64,000 bases of DNA. It comes from JALSRD01 sp964476595. Lineage in GTDB: Bacteria; Desulfobacterota; Desulfobacteria; Desulfobacterales; JALSRD01. A model generated the notes under the pieces. It did not search any database and was not told the DNA's origin. It was given only the letters and a program-made list of their open reading frames with translations. The stretch covers positions 1 to 64,000 of the forward strand of contig CAYZCL010000128.1 in assembly GCA_964476595.1 (NCBI GenBank), given 5' to 3'. Positions within the stretch are counted from its first letter, which is position 1. The number at the start of each line of letters is the position of its first letter. Of the stretch, positions 6,859-16,400 are shown in pieces. The position numbers were made by a program, and so were the translations under genes.

Positions 6859-9800
6859 TTAGCGGTTTTCGCCCGGAGCGAACGGCGCCCTGCGTCCCAG
6901 GGCCTGCGCCAGGACGGCCATCTCCACGGCCGGCCGCAGGCTGACGGGTTCGGATTCGTCGGACTTGAACGTCACGCTGCGGGCCCGGTAGTCGCGGTCC
7001 AGCTCGGCGCACAGGCGATCGTCTTCGTATACAAATCCCTCCCCGGTGATCTCCAGGCGGCACGCAAGTCCGTCGCGGATGCCCTCCATGCGGCCCGGGG
7101 CGGTGAAGCGGTAGCCGCGGCCGGAGGCGGCCAGGCTCTGCGCGGTGACGTGCACGCGCGGCTTGTCCTTCCAGGGGGCGCCGCTGGTGGGGCAGAAGGT
7201 GGTGCAGTTGCCGCACTCGTTGCAGTAGTCGCCGATGTTGACCACCTGGTGGCGCTGGGCGATGCGCACGGTCTCCAGGTCGCTGATCTCGACCCCGCCG
7301 TCCACCGCGCGGGCCTGCTGCAGCGTGAAGGTGGCGGGGGCCATGACGAACCCCATGTTGGCGCGGTTGGGGCACACGCTGACGCACACGTTGCACAGCT
7401 CGTCGCACTGCAGGCAGCGCGCGGCCTCGCGGCGCGCCGCGTCCGCGTCCAGCGTTTCGATGACCAACTCGAAACCCTCGCGCCGCGCCACGGGGATCTC
7501 GGGCAGCGGCACGCCCGGCTCGCGGCGCGCGCGCCGCAGCAGCAGTTCGGCCGGGTCCGGTTTTTTCTCGTCGGGCGGCGTTTCGGTCCCGTTTTCGGCC
7601 AGCGCCCGGCGCCGGATGACCCCGGCCACCCTGCGGCCGTCGGCCACGGCCCTGACCAGCGTCGAGGCGCCGCGCACGGCGTCGCCGCCTGCGAAGACGT
7701 TTTTCAGCTGCGTCTCGTGGGTCTCGGGTTCGACCTCCAGCTTCTCCCCGGGAAAGAAGTCCAGCCGAATGCGCTGCCCGACGGCCGAGATCACGCTGTC
7801 GACCCTGAGTTCGAACTCGGAGCCGTCGATGCGGATGGGGGTGCGCCGTCCGCTCTCATCCTCTTCGCCCAGCTTCATGCGGAAGCACCGGTTGGCGCGC
7901 AGGCGACCGTCTTCAACCAGCATGCACTCGGGCGCCGTCAGCTCCACCAGCTCGATGCCCTCGTCGAGCAGCGCCTGGATCTCCTCGGCCGCGGCGGGCA
8001 TCTCCCGGCGCGTGCGCCGGTAGACCACGCTCACCTTGCCGTCGGGTCCCACCAGGCGCCGGGCGGTGCGCGCCGCGTCCATGGCCGAGTTGCCGCCGCC
8101 GATGACGGCCACGCGCTTTCCCAGGTCGGGGCGCTCTCCGCGGCGCACGGCGCTCAGGAAGCGCAGCTGGTCCCAGACCCCCTCGGCGTCTTCGCCGTCG
8201 ACCCCCAGGGTGGAACTCTCCTGGGCCCCCACGGCGATGTAGACGTAGTCGAATTTGCGCCGCAGCTCGTCGAAACGCTCGCGGTCCACCGGGGTGTCGT
8301 AATGAATTTCGACGCCCAGCGCCAGGATGGCGTCGATGTCCCGGCGCAGGCTCTCGTCGTCCAGGCGGAAGGACGGGATGGCGTCCGACGCCCATCCGCC
8401 GGCGAAGGACTTGGCCTCGAAAAGCTGCACCGCGAAGCCGTCCAGGGCCAGGAAGTGGGCGCACGACAGCCCCGAGGGACCGGCGCCCACGACGGCCACC
8501 CGCAGGCCGTTGGGCGGAGCGGGCACCGGGCGGCTGTCCGAATCGGCGCTGCGGGCCACGAAGCGCTTGATCTCGCGGATCAGCAGCGGGTCGTCGTAGT
8601 GGATGCGCGTGCACTTCTCCTGGCACAGGTGGTCGCACACCATGCCCAGCACGTTGGGAAAGGGGTTGGTGGCGCGGATGACCGCCAGCGCCCGGTCGAC
8701 CTCGCCGCGGGCGGTGTGGTACATGTAGCGCGGGATGTCCTGGGGCAGCGGGCAGGTCACCGTGCAGGGGGCGGCGATGCAGTCGAAGGCGGTCAGCGGC
8801 CGCGGGGTCTTGGTGCCCTCCCAGGGGTGACGCTGCTTGTGGTAGGCGCGATCGTCGACCACCCGCCGCGCGTAGTCTTCCAGGTTGGCGAGACCCGCGC
8901 GGGCGACATCGTCGCCGGACGCGCCGGCGCGCGCCCGCACGAAGGACGCAAGCGTGTCGGCCCCCTCCTCCCGGCAGGCGCGCGACAGGTTCTCCAGGTA
9001 CTGCGACAGGCGCCCGTAGCCGCCGGGCTTGAGCAGGTCCGAGCACACCGTCACCGGCTTGAGGTTGCAGGCGATCACGCGCGCGAAATTCCAGCAGTCG
9101 GTGCCCGCCGAAAAGGAGATGTCCAGCCGGCCGTCGAAGGCGGCCTGCAGGCGCGCGGCCAGGTTGATGCTGATGGGGTGCAGGGCGCGTCCGCTCATGT
9201 AGACCATCTGCTCGTTTTGCGGCAGGTTCTGCGCCTCGTTGCGCGTCTCCAGCGTGTTGGTCAGCTTTACGCCGAAGGACACACCGCTCTTGCGGGCGTC
9301 CTCGCGCAGCGCGCCGATCAGCGCGACGCCGTCTTCATACTTGAGGTCGTGTTCGAAGGCCAGGTCCGGCACGGTGGTTTCGAAGCCCAGGCGCCGGTTG
9401 AGAATCTCGCGCAGCCGCTCGGGGCCCAGCAGCGTCGGGTTGAGCTTGATGGTGGTGTGCAGCCGGCGCTCGGTGATGAAGTAACGGCCGATCTTCTCCA
9501 CCTCGTCGGGCGGGCAGCCGTGCATGGTGGAAATGGTGATGTTGTCCGAGATGCAGTCCGGGATGTCGAGTTCGCGCACCCGCGGGTAGTAGCGGGCCAG
9601 CCGCGCCAGTTTCCGCTCCTTTTCGGCGCGGCAGTCCGCCATGCGGTCCAGGAAGCGCTGCACCTCGGGGCTCCGGATGCCCTCCAGGTTGTAGCCCACG
9701 CTCATGTTGAAGATGAAGCCCGGCCCCTCGGTGGACTGCCAGCCGAAACGGTCCCGCAGGATGTGCAGCAGGATCCAGGCGTCCAGGTACTGGTCGAAGG

Positions 9801-10158
9801 ACTGGTCCAGCTTCAGCTCCTGGGACCACTCGCAGTTGTAGCCCTCGTCGGCCATGTCGATGCAGGGCTTGGTGACCTCCAGTTCGTCGAGCACCTGCAC
9901 GGTCTTGAGCTCGATGGTGCGCGCGCCGGTGAGCCAGGCGGCCACGATGTTCTGGGAGAGCTGGGTGTGCGGTCCGGCGGCCACGCCCAGCGGCGTCTCC
10001 AGTTCGCGCCCGTAACGCTGCATGCGGAAGGGGTCTTCGCGCCGGGGTACGAAGAAATGCTCCCGGGCGATGCCCAGCACCTGCCCCTGCTTTTCCTCGT
10101 CGAGGATCCACTGGAGCAGGGTTTCGATGTCACAGCACCAGAACATGTCGCTTTTCAT
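6859..10158 (-). CDS. ygfK: YgfK-type flavo/iron-sulfur reductase
   Basis: A 1099-residue modular oxidoreductase like E. coli YgfK (annotated putative selenate reductase subunit). Residues 1-430 form a dihydroorotate/dihydropyrimidine-dehydrogenase-like barrel (AAGPHTQLSQN, ELKTVQVLD). Near 460-530 a GltD-type Cys-rich section binds Fe-S (CIAAPCTVTC, CDHLCQEKC). FAD is bound at VAVVGAGPSG (about 556) and NAD(P)H at VAVIGGGNSAMD (about 686). Two ferredoxin clusters follow near 920 and 980 (CLQCDELCNVC, CNECGNCTTFC). Cofactor order resembles dihydropyrimidine dehydrogenase, so a reductive step on a purine ring is likely. Placed between ssnA and the permease, it probably reduces urate or a product in anaerobic purine breakdown; this role is inference. 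Confidence 0.85.
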   Translation of the reverse strand: MKSDMFWCCDIETLLQWILDEEKQGQVLGIAREHFFVPRREDPFRMQRYGRELETPLGVAAGPHTQLSQNIVAAWLTGARTIELKTVQVLDELEVTKPCIDMADEGYNCEWSQELKLDQSFDQYLDAWILLHILRDRFGWQSTEGPGFIFNMSVGYNLEGIRSPEVQRFLDRMADCRAEKERKLARLARYYPRVRELDIPDCISDNITISTMHGCPPDEVEKIGRYFITERRLHTTIKLNPTLLGPERLREILNRRLGFETTVPDLAFEHDLKYEDGVALIGALREDARKSGVSFGVKLTNTLETRNEAQNLPQNEQMVYMSGRALHPISINLAARLQAAFDGRLDISFSAGTDCWNFARVIACNLKPVTVCSDLLKPGGYGRLSQYLENLSRACREEGADTLASFVRARAGASGDDVARAGLANLEDYARRVVDDRAYHKQRHPWEGTKTPRPLTAFDCIAAPCTVTCPLPQDIPRYMYHTARGEVDRALAVIRATNPFPNVLGMVCDHLCQEKCTRIHYDDPLLIREIKRFVARSADSDSRPVPAPPNGLRVAVVGAGPSGLSCAHFLALDGFAVQLFEAKSFAGGWASDAIPSFRLDDESLRRDIDAILALGVEIHYDTPVDRERFDELRRKFDYVYIAVGAQESSTLGVDGEDAEGVWDQLRFLSAVRRGERPDLGKRVAVIGGGNSAMDAARTARRLVGPDGKVSVVYRRTRREMPAAAEEIQALLDEGIELVELTAPECMLVEDGRLRANRCFRMKLGEEDESGRRTPIRIDGSEFELRVDSVISAVGQRIRLDFFPGEKLEVEPETHETQLKNVFAGGDAVRGASTLVRAVADGRRVAGVIRRRALAENGTETPPDEKKPDPAELLLRRARREPGVPLPEIPVARREGFELVIETLDADAARREAARCLQCDELCNVCVSVCPNRANMGFVMAPATFTLQQARAVDGGVEISDLETVRIAQRHQVVNIGDYCNECGNCTTFCPTSGAPWKDKPRVHVTAQSLAASGRGYRFTAPGRMEGIRDGLACRLEITGEGFVYEDDRLCAELDRDYRARSVTFKSDESEPVSLRPAVEMAVLAQALGRRAPFAPGENR

Positions 10159-10197
10159 TTTGCGTCTCCCTGTCTTCGGCGGCCGAGGCCGTGGTGA

Positions 10198-11475
10198 TTA
10201 CATTTTGTCCCAGAGTTTGCGCGCCATCCGGCGGGCGTGCGCCAGCACCTCTTCTTCGTCCACGGTGGTGATGCGGCCGTCCTCCACGATCAGGCGCCCC
10301 TGGGCCACCACGTGCCGCACGTGGCGCGCGTCGAGCCCGTAGACGAAGTGACCCGGGAAGTTTTCATCCGTCAGCGGCGTGGGCGTGTCGTAGTCCAGCA
10401 CCACCAGGTTGTTGTCCGTATCGCCGCGGGCGCCGAACGCCCGCAGGTAGTCGTGCACGGCGCGAAAGCGGGCGTAGACGGCGTCGAAGCCCAGTCCCTC
10501 GGTGGCCTGCCCGCACAGGAAGGCCGCCTGGGCGCTGCGCAGCATGTCGCCGTGCATGCCGTCGCTGCCCAGCATGACGCGGCCGTCCATCCACCCGTAG
10601 CCGGTCAGCCCCACGTTGTTGTTCTGGTTGCTCTCCACGTTCTGGACCACCCACACGCCCGAGCGGCGCACCAGGTCGCGCTCATGCTCCGAGAGGTGGA
10701 TGCAGTGGGCCAGGATGGAGCGCGGCAGCGCCAGCACGCCGGCCTTTTCGAGGCGCTCGACCACCCGCAGGCCGTACTTTTCCAGGGCGTCGTCCTGATC
10801 GGCGCGGTCCTCGGCCACGTGGATGTGCACGCCGGTGTCGTGTTTGCGCGCCAGTTCGACGGCCGATGCCAGCAGTTCGTCGCCCACCGTGAAGGAGGCG
10901 TGCAGGCCCACGTGCCCCTGTCCGCCGCCGGACAGGTAGGCGTCGGTTTCGGCCAGGCCTTCCTCGCGCGGCCCCTCGCCGTCGCGGTCGGAAATCTCGT
11001 AGCACAGCAGGTGGCCGACGCCCACGCGGTCGAAGGCCGCCGCGATGGTGGACAGCGAATCGCGCACCGCAAAGGGCGAGGCGTGGTGGTCGATGATGAA
11101 GGTCACGCCGCACCTGGCGCTGGTGATGGCCGCCGCCAGGGCGCTGGCCTCGATCATCTCCAGGTCCAGTCGCTTGTCCAGGTGCCACCAGACGTACTCG
11201 AGGATTTCGCTGAAATTGGTGGGCGTCTTTCGCGGGGCGGGCATGCCCCGCGCCAGGGTGGAGTAGATGTGATGGTGACCGCAGCCGAAGGCGCGCGTGA
11301 CCAGCATGCCGGCGCAGTCGAGCACCCGGTCCCCGGCGTCGCGTTGCGCCGGCGGCGGTATGGCCGCCCCCGTGCGCAGCCCGCCGAGCGGGCCTTCTTC
11401 CACCGCCAGGTCGGTGGTCGTGACGGCCAGGCGCCGCCAGTCCAGGAAAAGGGCGTTTTGCAGATACAGTGTCAT
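10198..11475 (-). CDS. ssnA: SsnA-type amidohydrolase
   Basis: A 425-residue metal-dependent hydrolase of the amidohydrolase superfamily, closest in layout to SsnA of E. coli. Metal ligands appear in GCGHHHIYS (His67-69), HIHVAED, HCIHLSE and the Asp of LGSDGMHGD. SsnA genes accompany ygfK and xdhD in selenium-linked purine clusters; the enzyme presumably opens or deaminates a purine-derived ring. The substrate is not proven by the sequence. The gene follows xdhD by 69 bases and precedes ygfK by 39, so co-transcription is likely. It is the best candidate in the island for the ring-opening step that a separate hydantoinase does in E. coli, though E. coli carries both. Confidence 0.85.
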   Translation of the reverse strand: MTLYLQNALFLDWRRLAVTTTDLAVEEGPLGGLRTGAAIPPPAQRDAGDRVLDCAGMLVTRAFGCGHHHIYSTLARGMPAPRKTPTNFSEILEYVWWHLDKRLDLEMIEASALAAAITSARCGVTFIIDHHASPFAVRDSLSTIAAAFDRVGVGHLLCYEISDRDGEGPREEGLAETDAYLSGGGQGHVGLHASFTVGDELLASAVELARKHDTGVHIHVAEDRADQDDALEKYGLRVVERLEKAGVLALPRSILAHCIHLSEHERDLVRRSGVWVVQNVESNQNNNVGLTGYGWMDGRVMLGSDGMHGDMLRSAQAAFLCGQATEGLGFDAVYARFRAVHDYLRAFGARGDTDNNLVVLDYDTPTPLTDENFPGHFVYGLDARHVRHVVAQGRLIVEDGRITTVDEEEVLAHARRMARKLWDKM

Positions 11476-11544
11476 GCGGTGCCTCTTTGTTCGAATGGCT
11501 TGATCGTTGGGGAAAAGGGTCCGGGCGGGCCGGACCCGTGGGCG

Positions 11545-14115
11545 CTAGGCGCCGGTTTTCTTTTCCGGCGCAGACAGCGGCAGGCGGTGACGCCGCCGCC
11601 CGTCGAAGCGGCAGAAGGCGTTGGCGATGGCCGGGGTGATGGGAATGGTGCTGATTTCGCCCACGCCCTTGGCGCCGAAGGGACCGATGGGGTCCCTGCA
11701 CTCCACTCCGATGACCTTGATCTCGGGCACGTCTTTGGCCTTGAGCAGTCCCAGGCTGGACATGCGCTCGGAGGTCAGGCGGCCGTCTTTCAGGGGCAGG
11801 CGCTCGCTCAGGGCGTAGCCCATTCCCATGACCACCCCGCCCTCCACCTGGCCCTCGAAGAGCGCCGGGTTGATGATGCGCCCCACGTCGTGGGCGGCGA
11901 CCACCCGGCGCACGCGCCCGTCGTCGTCCAGTTCGGCCAGGTGCGCGGCAAAGCCGTAAGAGAAGTGGCTGACGATTTTGCCCGGGGTGTCGTGGGGGGT
12001 CGTCCAGTCCACCACGAAGCGGCCGAAGTACTCGCGCCCCGCCAGGTCCCCGAGCGCGTGGGATGCCAGGTCCTGCTTGAGTTTGGCGGCGGCCGCGATG
12101 ACGGCGTTTCCCAGCAGCACGGTGCCGCGGCTGGCGGTGGTGACGCCGCCCATGGCCTCTTCGGCGGTGGACGCCGAAACGCGGATGTCCACGCTGTCGT
12201 CGATGCCGGCCACCTCGCATAGCACCTGGCGCGCCACGGTGTGCACGCCCTGCCCCATCTCGGTCCAGCCATGGTGGATCTCGATACAGTCGGGGTCCGT
12301 CACGCGGATGCGCACCTCGCTGACCTCCTCCAGCCCGTTGCCGATGCCGCAGTTCTTGATGGCGCAGGCCAGTCCGGCGCAGGCGGCCTTCTCGTAGTCC
12401 GCCCGCAACGCTTCCAGGCACTGCCGCAGCCCGACGCCCTCGCCCAGCACGTGGCCGGTGGTTGTCATGCGTCCCTCGTCCAGCGCGTTGTCGTAGCGCA
12501 TCTGCCAGGGATCGAAACCGCCCCGGCTGCACAGTTCGTCCACCAGGCTCTCCATGGCGAAGTTGGACTGGTTGACGCCGAAGCCGCGGAAAGCGCCGGC
12601 CGGGGGATTGTTGGTGTAGTAGGCACTGGCCTCCACGTCCACGCTGGGCACCTGGTAGGCCGCGGCGGCATGGGTGCCGGTGCGCGCCACCACTTCGCCG
12701 CCCACCGAGGCGTAGGCGCCGGTGTCGCCCACGATGCGCGCGCGGAGCGCGGTAAGCCGCCCCGCGGCGTCGCAGGCCAGCTTGTATTCCATGTGCATGC
12801 GGTGCCGCTTGGGGTGCATGCGGATGGATTCGCCGCGGCTCAGCTTGACCTTGACCGGCCGCTGCAGGGCGGCGGCGAAAAGCGCGGCGTGGTGCTGCAC
12901 GGTGAGGTCCTCCTTGCCGCCGAAGCCGCCGCCGGCGGAGACCAGCACCACGTTGACCTTCTCCTCGGCGATGCCCAGCACCGAGGCGATCTGCAGGCGG
13001 TCCTTGAAGATGCCCTGGCTCTGGGAATAAACCGTCACGCCGCCCCTGCCGTCGGGCAGCGCGATGCTGGCCTCGGTCTCGAGGAAGGCGTGCTCCACGA
13101 AGGGCGTTTCGAAGACCCCCTCGACCACGTGGGCCGAGGCGGCAAAGACCTCCTCCACCGGGTCGCCCCGCCGGATAACGGTCTTTTTCAGCAGGTTGCC
13201 GCCGGGGTGCACCCGCACCGGGCTGTCGGCCGCGGCCAGCATGTCGGTCAGCGGGTCAAGTACTTCGTATTGCACCTCGACGAGCGCCGCGGCCTCGCGC
13301 GCCGCGGCCTCGCTCTCGGCGACCACCGCCGCCAGCACGTCGCCGATGCAGCGCGTCTCCTCGCCCTCGGCCACCAGCATGGGCCAGTCCTTGACCAGGA
13401 GGCCCTGGACACGCTCGCCCGGCACGTCCGCGGCGGTGAACACGCGCACCACCCCGGGCCGCGCCTGCGCCCGGGAGGTATCGATGCGCAGCACGCGCGC
13501 CCGCGGGTGCTCGCTGAAGCGCAGCGCGCCGAAAAGCATGCCCTCAAAATGCATGTCGTCGATGAAGGGGCTCGTTCCCAGGGCCTTTTCGTAGCCCTCG
13601 ACCTTGGGATAGGAACGGCCGATGCCGGTTTCGCGATCCCAGGCGATCTCGCCGTCCTCGCGCAGGCACTCGGCCGCCGCCAGGATGGCGTCGACGATCT
13701 TGACGTAGCCCGTGCAGCGGCAGACATTGGCCCGCAGGGCGCGCACGACGTCCTCGCGGCTGGGCTCGGGATTTTGCGTCAGCAGAATCTTGGCCCGCGC
13801 CAGCATGCCGGGCGTGCAGAAACCGCACTGCACGGCGCCCCGGGCCACGAAGGCGCGCCCCAGGGTGCGGCGCACCTTTTCCGGAAACCCCTCGATGGTC
13901 ACCACCGACTTTCCGGCAACGCGCTTCATGGGGGTCGAACAGGCCAGCGCCGGCTTGCCGCCCACCTCGACCAGGCAGGCCCCGCAGGCCGCCTGCCCCG
14001 AACAGCCGTCCTTGGCCGAGGTGATGCCCCGCTCCAGCCGCAGAAAGGTGAGCAGCGAGGTTCGGGGATCGCCGGAAAAGGTCGTCTGTCGCCCGTTGAG
14101 TTCGAAGGTCATCAT
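11545..14115 (-). CDS. xdhD: XdhD-type molybdenum hydroxylase (xanthine dehydrogenase)
   Basis: An 856-residue fusion of a two-cluster [2Fe-2S] domain and a molybdopterin domain. The first cluster uses Cys38, Cys44, Cys47 and Cys59, the second Cys97, Cys100, Cys132 and Cys134. The Mo part follows from about residue 165, with GGGFGGKED and the catalytic Glu820 in GAKGVGE. There is no FAD domain. This is the architecture of the XdhD / selenium-dependent xanthine dehydrogenase group, in which a labile Se may sit on Mo. It should interconvert xanthine or hypoxanthine and urate. The FAD subunit (YgfM in E. coli) and Se-maturation genes (yqeB, yqeC, ygfJ) are not in this window. Met1 and Met2 are both possible starts after GGAGAGACAACC. 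Confidence 0.85.
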   Translation of the reverse strand: MMTFELNGRQTTFSGDPRTSLLTFLRLERGITSAKDGCSGQAACGACLVEVGGKPALACSTPMKRVAGKSVVTIEGFPEKVRRTLGRAFVARGAVQCGFCTPGMLARAKILLTQNPEPSREDVVRALRANVCRCTGYVKIVDAILAAAECLREDGEIAWDRETGIGRSYPKVEGYEKALGTSPFIDDMHFEGMLFGALRFSEHPRARVLRIDTSRAQARPGVVRVFTAADVPGERVQGLLVKDWPMLVAEGEETRCIGDVLAAVVAESEAAAREAAALVEVQYEVLDPLTDMLAAADSPVRVHPGGNLLKKTVIRRGDPVEEVFAASAHVVEGVFETPFVEHAFLETEASIALPDGRGGVTVYSQSQGIFKDRLQIASVLGIAEEKVNVVLVSAGGGFGGKEDLTVQHHAALFAAALQRPVKVKLSRGESIRMHPKRHRMHMEYKLACDAAGRLTALRARIVGDTGAYASVGGEVVARTGTHAAAAYQVPSVDVEASAYYTNNPPAGAFRGFGVNQSNFAMESLVDELCSRGGFDPWQMRYDNALDEGRMTTTGHVLGEGVGLRQCLEALRADYEKAACAGLACAIKNCGIGNGLEEVSEVRIRVTDPDCIEIHHGWTEMGQGVHTVARQVLCEVAGIDDSVDIRVSASTAEEAMGGVTTASRGTVLLGNAVIAAAAKLKQDLASHALGDLAGREYFGRFVVDWTTPHDTPGKIVSHFSYGFAAHLAELDDDGRVRRVVAAHDVGRIINPALFEGQVEGGVVMGMGYALSERLPLKDGRLTSERMSSLGLLKAKDVPEIKVIGVECRDPIGPFGAKGVGEISTIPITPAIANAFCRFDGRRRHRLPLSAPEKKTGA

Positions 14116-14185
14116 GGTTGTCTCTCCTTGGCGCTCCGGCGCGGGGCCGGAGATCAGCCGGTTGCCTGGCCGGTAATGGCGGCGG

Positions 14186-15382
14186 TCAGCGCAGGCGCGG
14201 GGTCGCCGCCTCCAGCAGGGCGCCGAGCGTGTCGGCGGGATGCGCCTTGCGGCTCAGCAGGATCATGGCGGCGATGGTGTACGGCTTGTAGCCCGCCTCG
14301 CGGTACATGTCCACGCGGTAGCGGTCGAACACGCCGGCCTGAACCTCGCCGTGCTCGCAACTCACGCCGCTGATGTCCGCCGGCAGGCAGTGCATGTAAA
14401 GCGCGCGTCCCTCGTGGGTGCGCGCCATGAGCGCCTCGGTGCACTCCCAGTCCTGGTGTTCGGCGTTTTCGGCCAGCAGTTCCTTCTCCAGGGCCGCGAT
14501 GCCCTCGTGATCCCCGCGGCCGTACAGCTCGGTGCGCTTCTGCATAGCCGCGAAAGACGCCCAGCTTTTGGGGTAGACCACGTGGGCGCCATCGAAGGCC
14601 TCGGCCATGTCGTCGGTCCTCGAGAAACTGCCGCCGCTGCGCGCCGCGTTGCGTTTGGCGATCTGCTCCACCTCGGGCATCACCTCGTAGCCCGGCGGGT
14701 GCGCCAGTACCACGTCCATGCCGAAGCGCGTCATCAGGCCGATGACGCCCTGGGGCACCGACAGCGGCTTGCCGTAGGACGGGCTGTAGGCCCAGCTCAT
14801 GGCGATCTTTTTTCCGCGCAGGTTCTCCACCGACCCGAAGTGGTGAATCAGGTGCAGCATGTCGGCCATGGACTGCGTGGGGTGGTCGATGTCGCATTGC
14901 AGGTTCACCAGCGTGGGGCGCTGCTCCAGTACGCCCTCCTCGTAGCCCGCCTGCACCGCCCGGGCGACTTCGCGCATGTAGGCGTTGCCCTTGCCGATGT
15001 ACATGTCGTCGCGGATGCCGATGACCTCGGCCATGAACGAAATCATGTTGGCCGTCTCGCGCACGGTCTCGCCGTGGGCCACCTGGGATTTCCCCTCGTC
15101 GAAATCCTGCACCGTCAGCCCCAGCAGGTTGCAGGCGCTGGCGAAACTGAAGCGCGTGCGCGTGGACTGGTCGCGAAACAGCGAAATGCCCAGGCCGCTG
15201 TCGAAGATGCGCGGCGAGATGTTGCGCCGCCGCAGTCCCCGCAGGATCTCGGCCACCAGGAAAGTCGCCCGCACCTCGTCGTCGGTCTTCTCCCAGGTGA
15301 GCAGAAAGTCGTCGAGATACATGCCCTGGTAGTCCAGGCGCGCCAGCTTTTCGATGAGTCCTCTGATCTTGACAATATCCAT
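14186..15382 (-). CDS. ygeW: YgeW-family carbamoyltransferase
   Basis: A 398-residue knotted carbamoyltransferase, the same length as E. coli YgeW. The carbamoyl-phosphate loop STRTR (residues 73-77) and the downstream HPTQSMADMLHL and HCLPAD motifs are intact; the second-substrate loop differs from ornithine and aspartate enzymes. I start at 15382 because GAAAGGAAA lies just upstream and the earlier in-frame start adds a non-family extension. Within this island it probably works in the phosphorolytic direction, transferring a carbamoyl group from a ureido intermediate (such as a 2,3-diureidopropionate derivative) to phosphate, feeding the carbamate kinase next to it. That reaction is inference from context. 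Confidence 0.85.
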   Translation of the reverse strand: MDIVKIRGLIEKLARLDYQGMYLDDFLLTWEKTDDEVRATFLVAEILRGLRRRNISPRIFDSGLGISLFRDQSTRTRFSFASACNLLGLTVQDFDEGKSQVAHGETVRETANMISFMAEVIGIRDDMYIGKGNAYMREVARAVQAGYEEGVLEQRPTLVNLQCDIDHPTQSMADMLHLIHHFGSVENLRGKKIAMSWAYSPSYGKPLSVPQGVIGLMTRFGMDVVLAHPPGYEVMPEVEQIAKRNAARSGGSFSRTDDMAEAFDGAHVVYPKSWASFAAMQKRTELYGRGDHEGIAALEKELLAENAEHQDWECTEALMARTHEGRALYMHCLPADISGVSCEHGEVQAGVFDRYRVDMYREAGYKPYTIAAMILLSRKAHPADTLGALLEAATPRLR

Positions 15383-15446
15383 GCGTGTTTCCTTTCTCTT
15401 GGGTCTTGTCCGGCCGTCGGCGCCGAAGGTCGCCTGCCGCACGGCG

Positions 15447-16397
15447 TCAGGGCACGATGTGCGTACCCCGGCCGTCGACCACGGCCCGGTGAATGTAGTC
15501 GGGGGCCGTGATGATGACCTCCCTGCCGCCGGCCGCCAGGAATCCCAGCGCCGATTGCACCTTGGGCAGCATGCTGCCCGGTGCGAAGTGTCCTTCCCGC
15601 ATGTAACGCCGGGCCTCGGCGGCGGTCATCCGGGAGATGCCCCTTTCGCCCGGCTTTCCGAAATCCAGCAGCACCTGCTCGACGGCCGTGGAGATGATCA
15701 GCAGTTCGGCGTCCAGCCGTGCCGCCAGCATGCTGGAGGCCAGGTCCTTGTCGATGACCGCGTCCACGCCCTGCAGGCCCTCGTTGGTGCGAATCACCGG
15801 GATGCCGCCACCGCCCACGGCCACCACGTGGAACCCCCGCCGCAGCAATGTTTCGATCACCGGCTCCTCCACCACTTCCAGCGGCCGCGGGGACGGCACC
15901 ACCCGCCGGAAACCGCGCCCGGCGTCCTCCACCAGCGTCCAGTCGGGGTACTGGCGGCGAATGGCGGCCGCCTGCTCGGCGTCGTAGAACTCGCCCACCG
16001 GCTTGGCGGGGCGGGCGAAACCCGGGTCTTCGGGATCCACCACCACCTGGGTGACCACCGTGGCGCACTGGCCGTCCAGGCCGCGGCGGGCCAGCTCGTT
16101 GTTCAGCGACTGCTGGATCTGGTAGCCGATGGAGCCCTGGGTGTCGGCCACCACGTTGACCAGCGGCACCAGGTGCAGTCCGGTCTCGCGGCGCGCCACC
16201 TCGGAGCGCAGCATGATGAAGCCCACCTGGGGGCCGTTGCCGTGGGAGATGACCACGCGGTAGCCCTGGGCGATGAGGTCGGCCACGTTGCGGATGGTCT
16301 CTCGGATGGCCTGGTGCTGGTCCTCCACCCGCTGGTGGGCCTTGCTCTTGATGAGCGAATTGCCGCCGATGGCGATGAACGCCAGCCTGCCGTCCAT
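15447..16397 (-). CDS. arcC: Carbamate kinase
   Basis: A 316-residue carbamate kinase (ArcC/YqeA family). Typical motifs: AIGGNSLI at the N-terminus, SHGNGPQVG near residue 51, AVGGGGIPV in the middle, DKDLASSMLA and FAPGSMLPKV near the C-terminus. It converts carbamoyl phosphate and ADP to ATP and carbamate, which falls apart to ammonia and CO2. In E. coli the paralogue YqeA sits beside ygeW, ygeX and ygeY, just as here. It starts three bases after the ygeY stop with AAGGAGA in front, so translation is probably coupled. This is the ATP-yielding step of the island. Confidence 0.95.
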   Translation of the reverse strand: MDGRLAFIAIGGNSLIKSKAHQRVEDQHQAIRETIRNVADLIAQGYRVVISHGNGPQVGFIMLRSEVARRETGLHLVPLVNVVADTQGSIGYQIQQSLNNELARRGLDGQCATVVTQVVVDPEDPGFARPAKPVGEFYDAEQAAAIRRQYPDWTLVEDAGRGFRRVVPSPRPLEVVEEPVIETLLRRGFHVVAVGGGGIPVIRTNEGLQGVDAVIDKDLASSMLAARLDAELLIISTAVEQVLLDFGKPGERGISRMTAAEARRYMREGHFAPGSMLPKVQSALGFLAAGGREVIITAPDYIHRAVVDGRGTHIVP

Positions 16398-16400
16398 AGA

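Noticed and set aside
6376..10197. A 1273-codon open frame on the plus strand
   Set aside because: Antisense to ygfK, same low-complexity composition, no motif.
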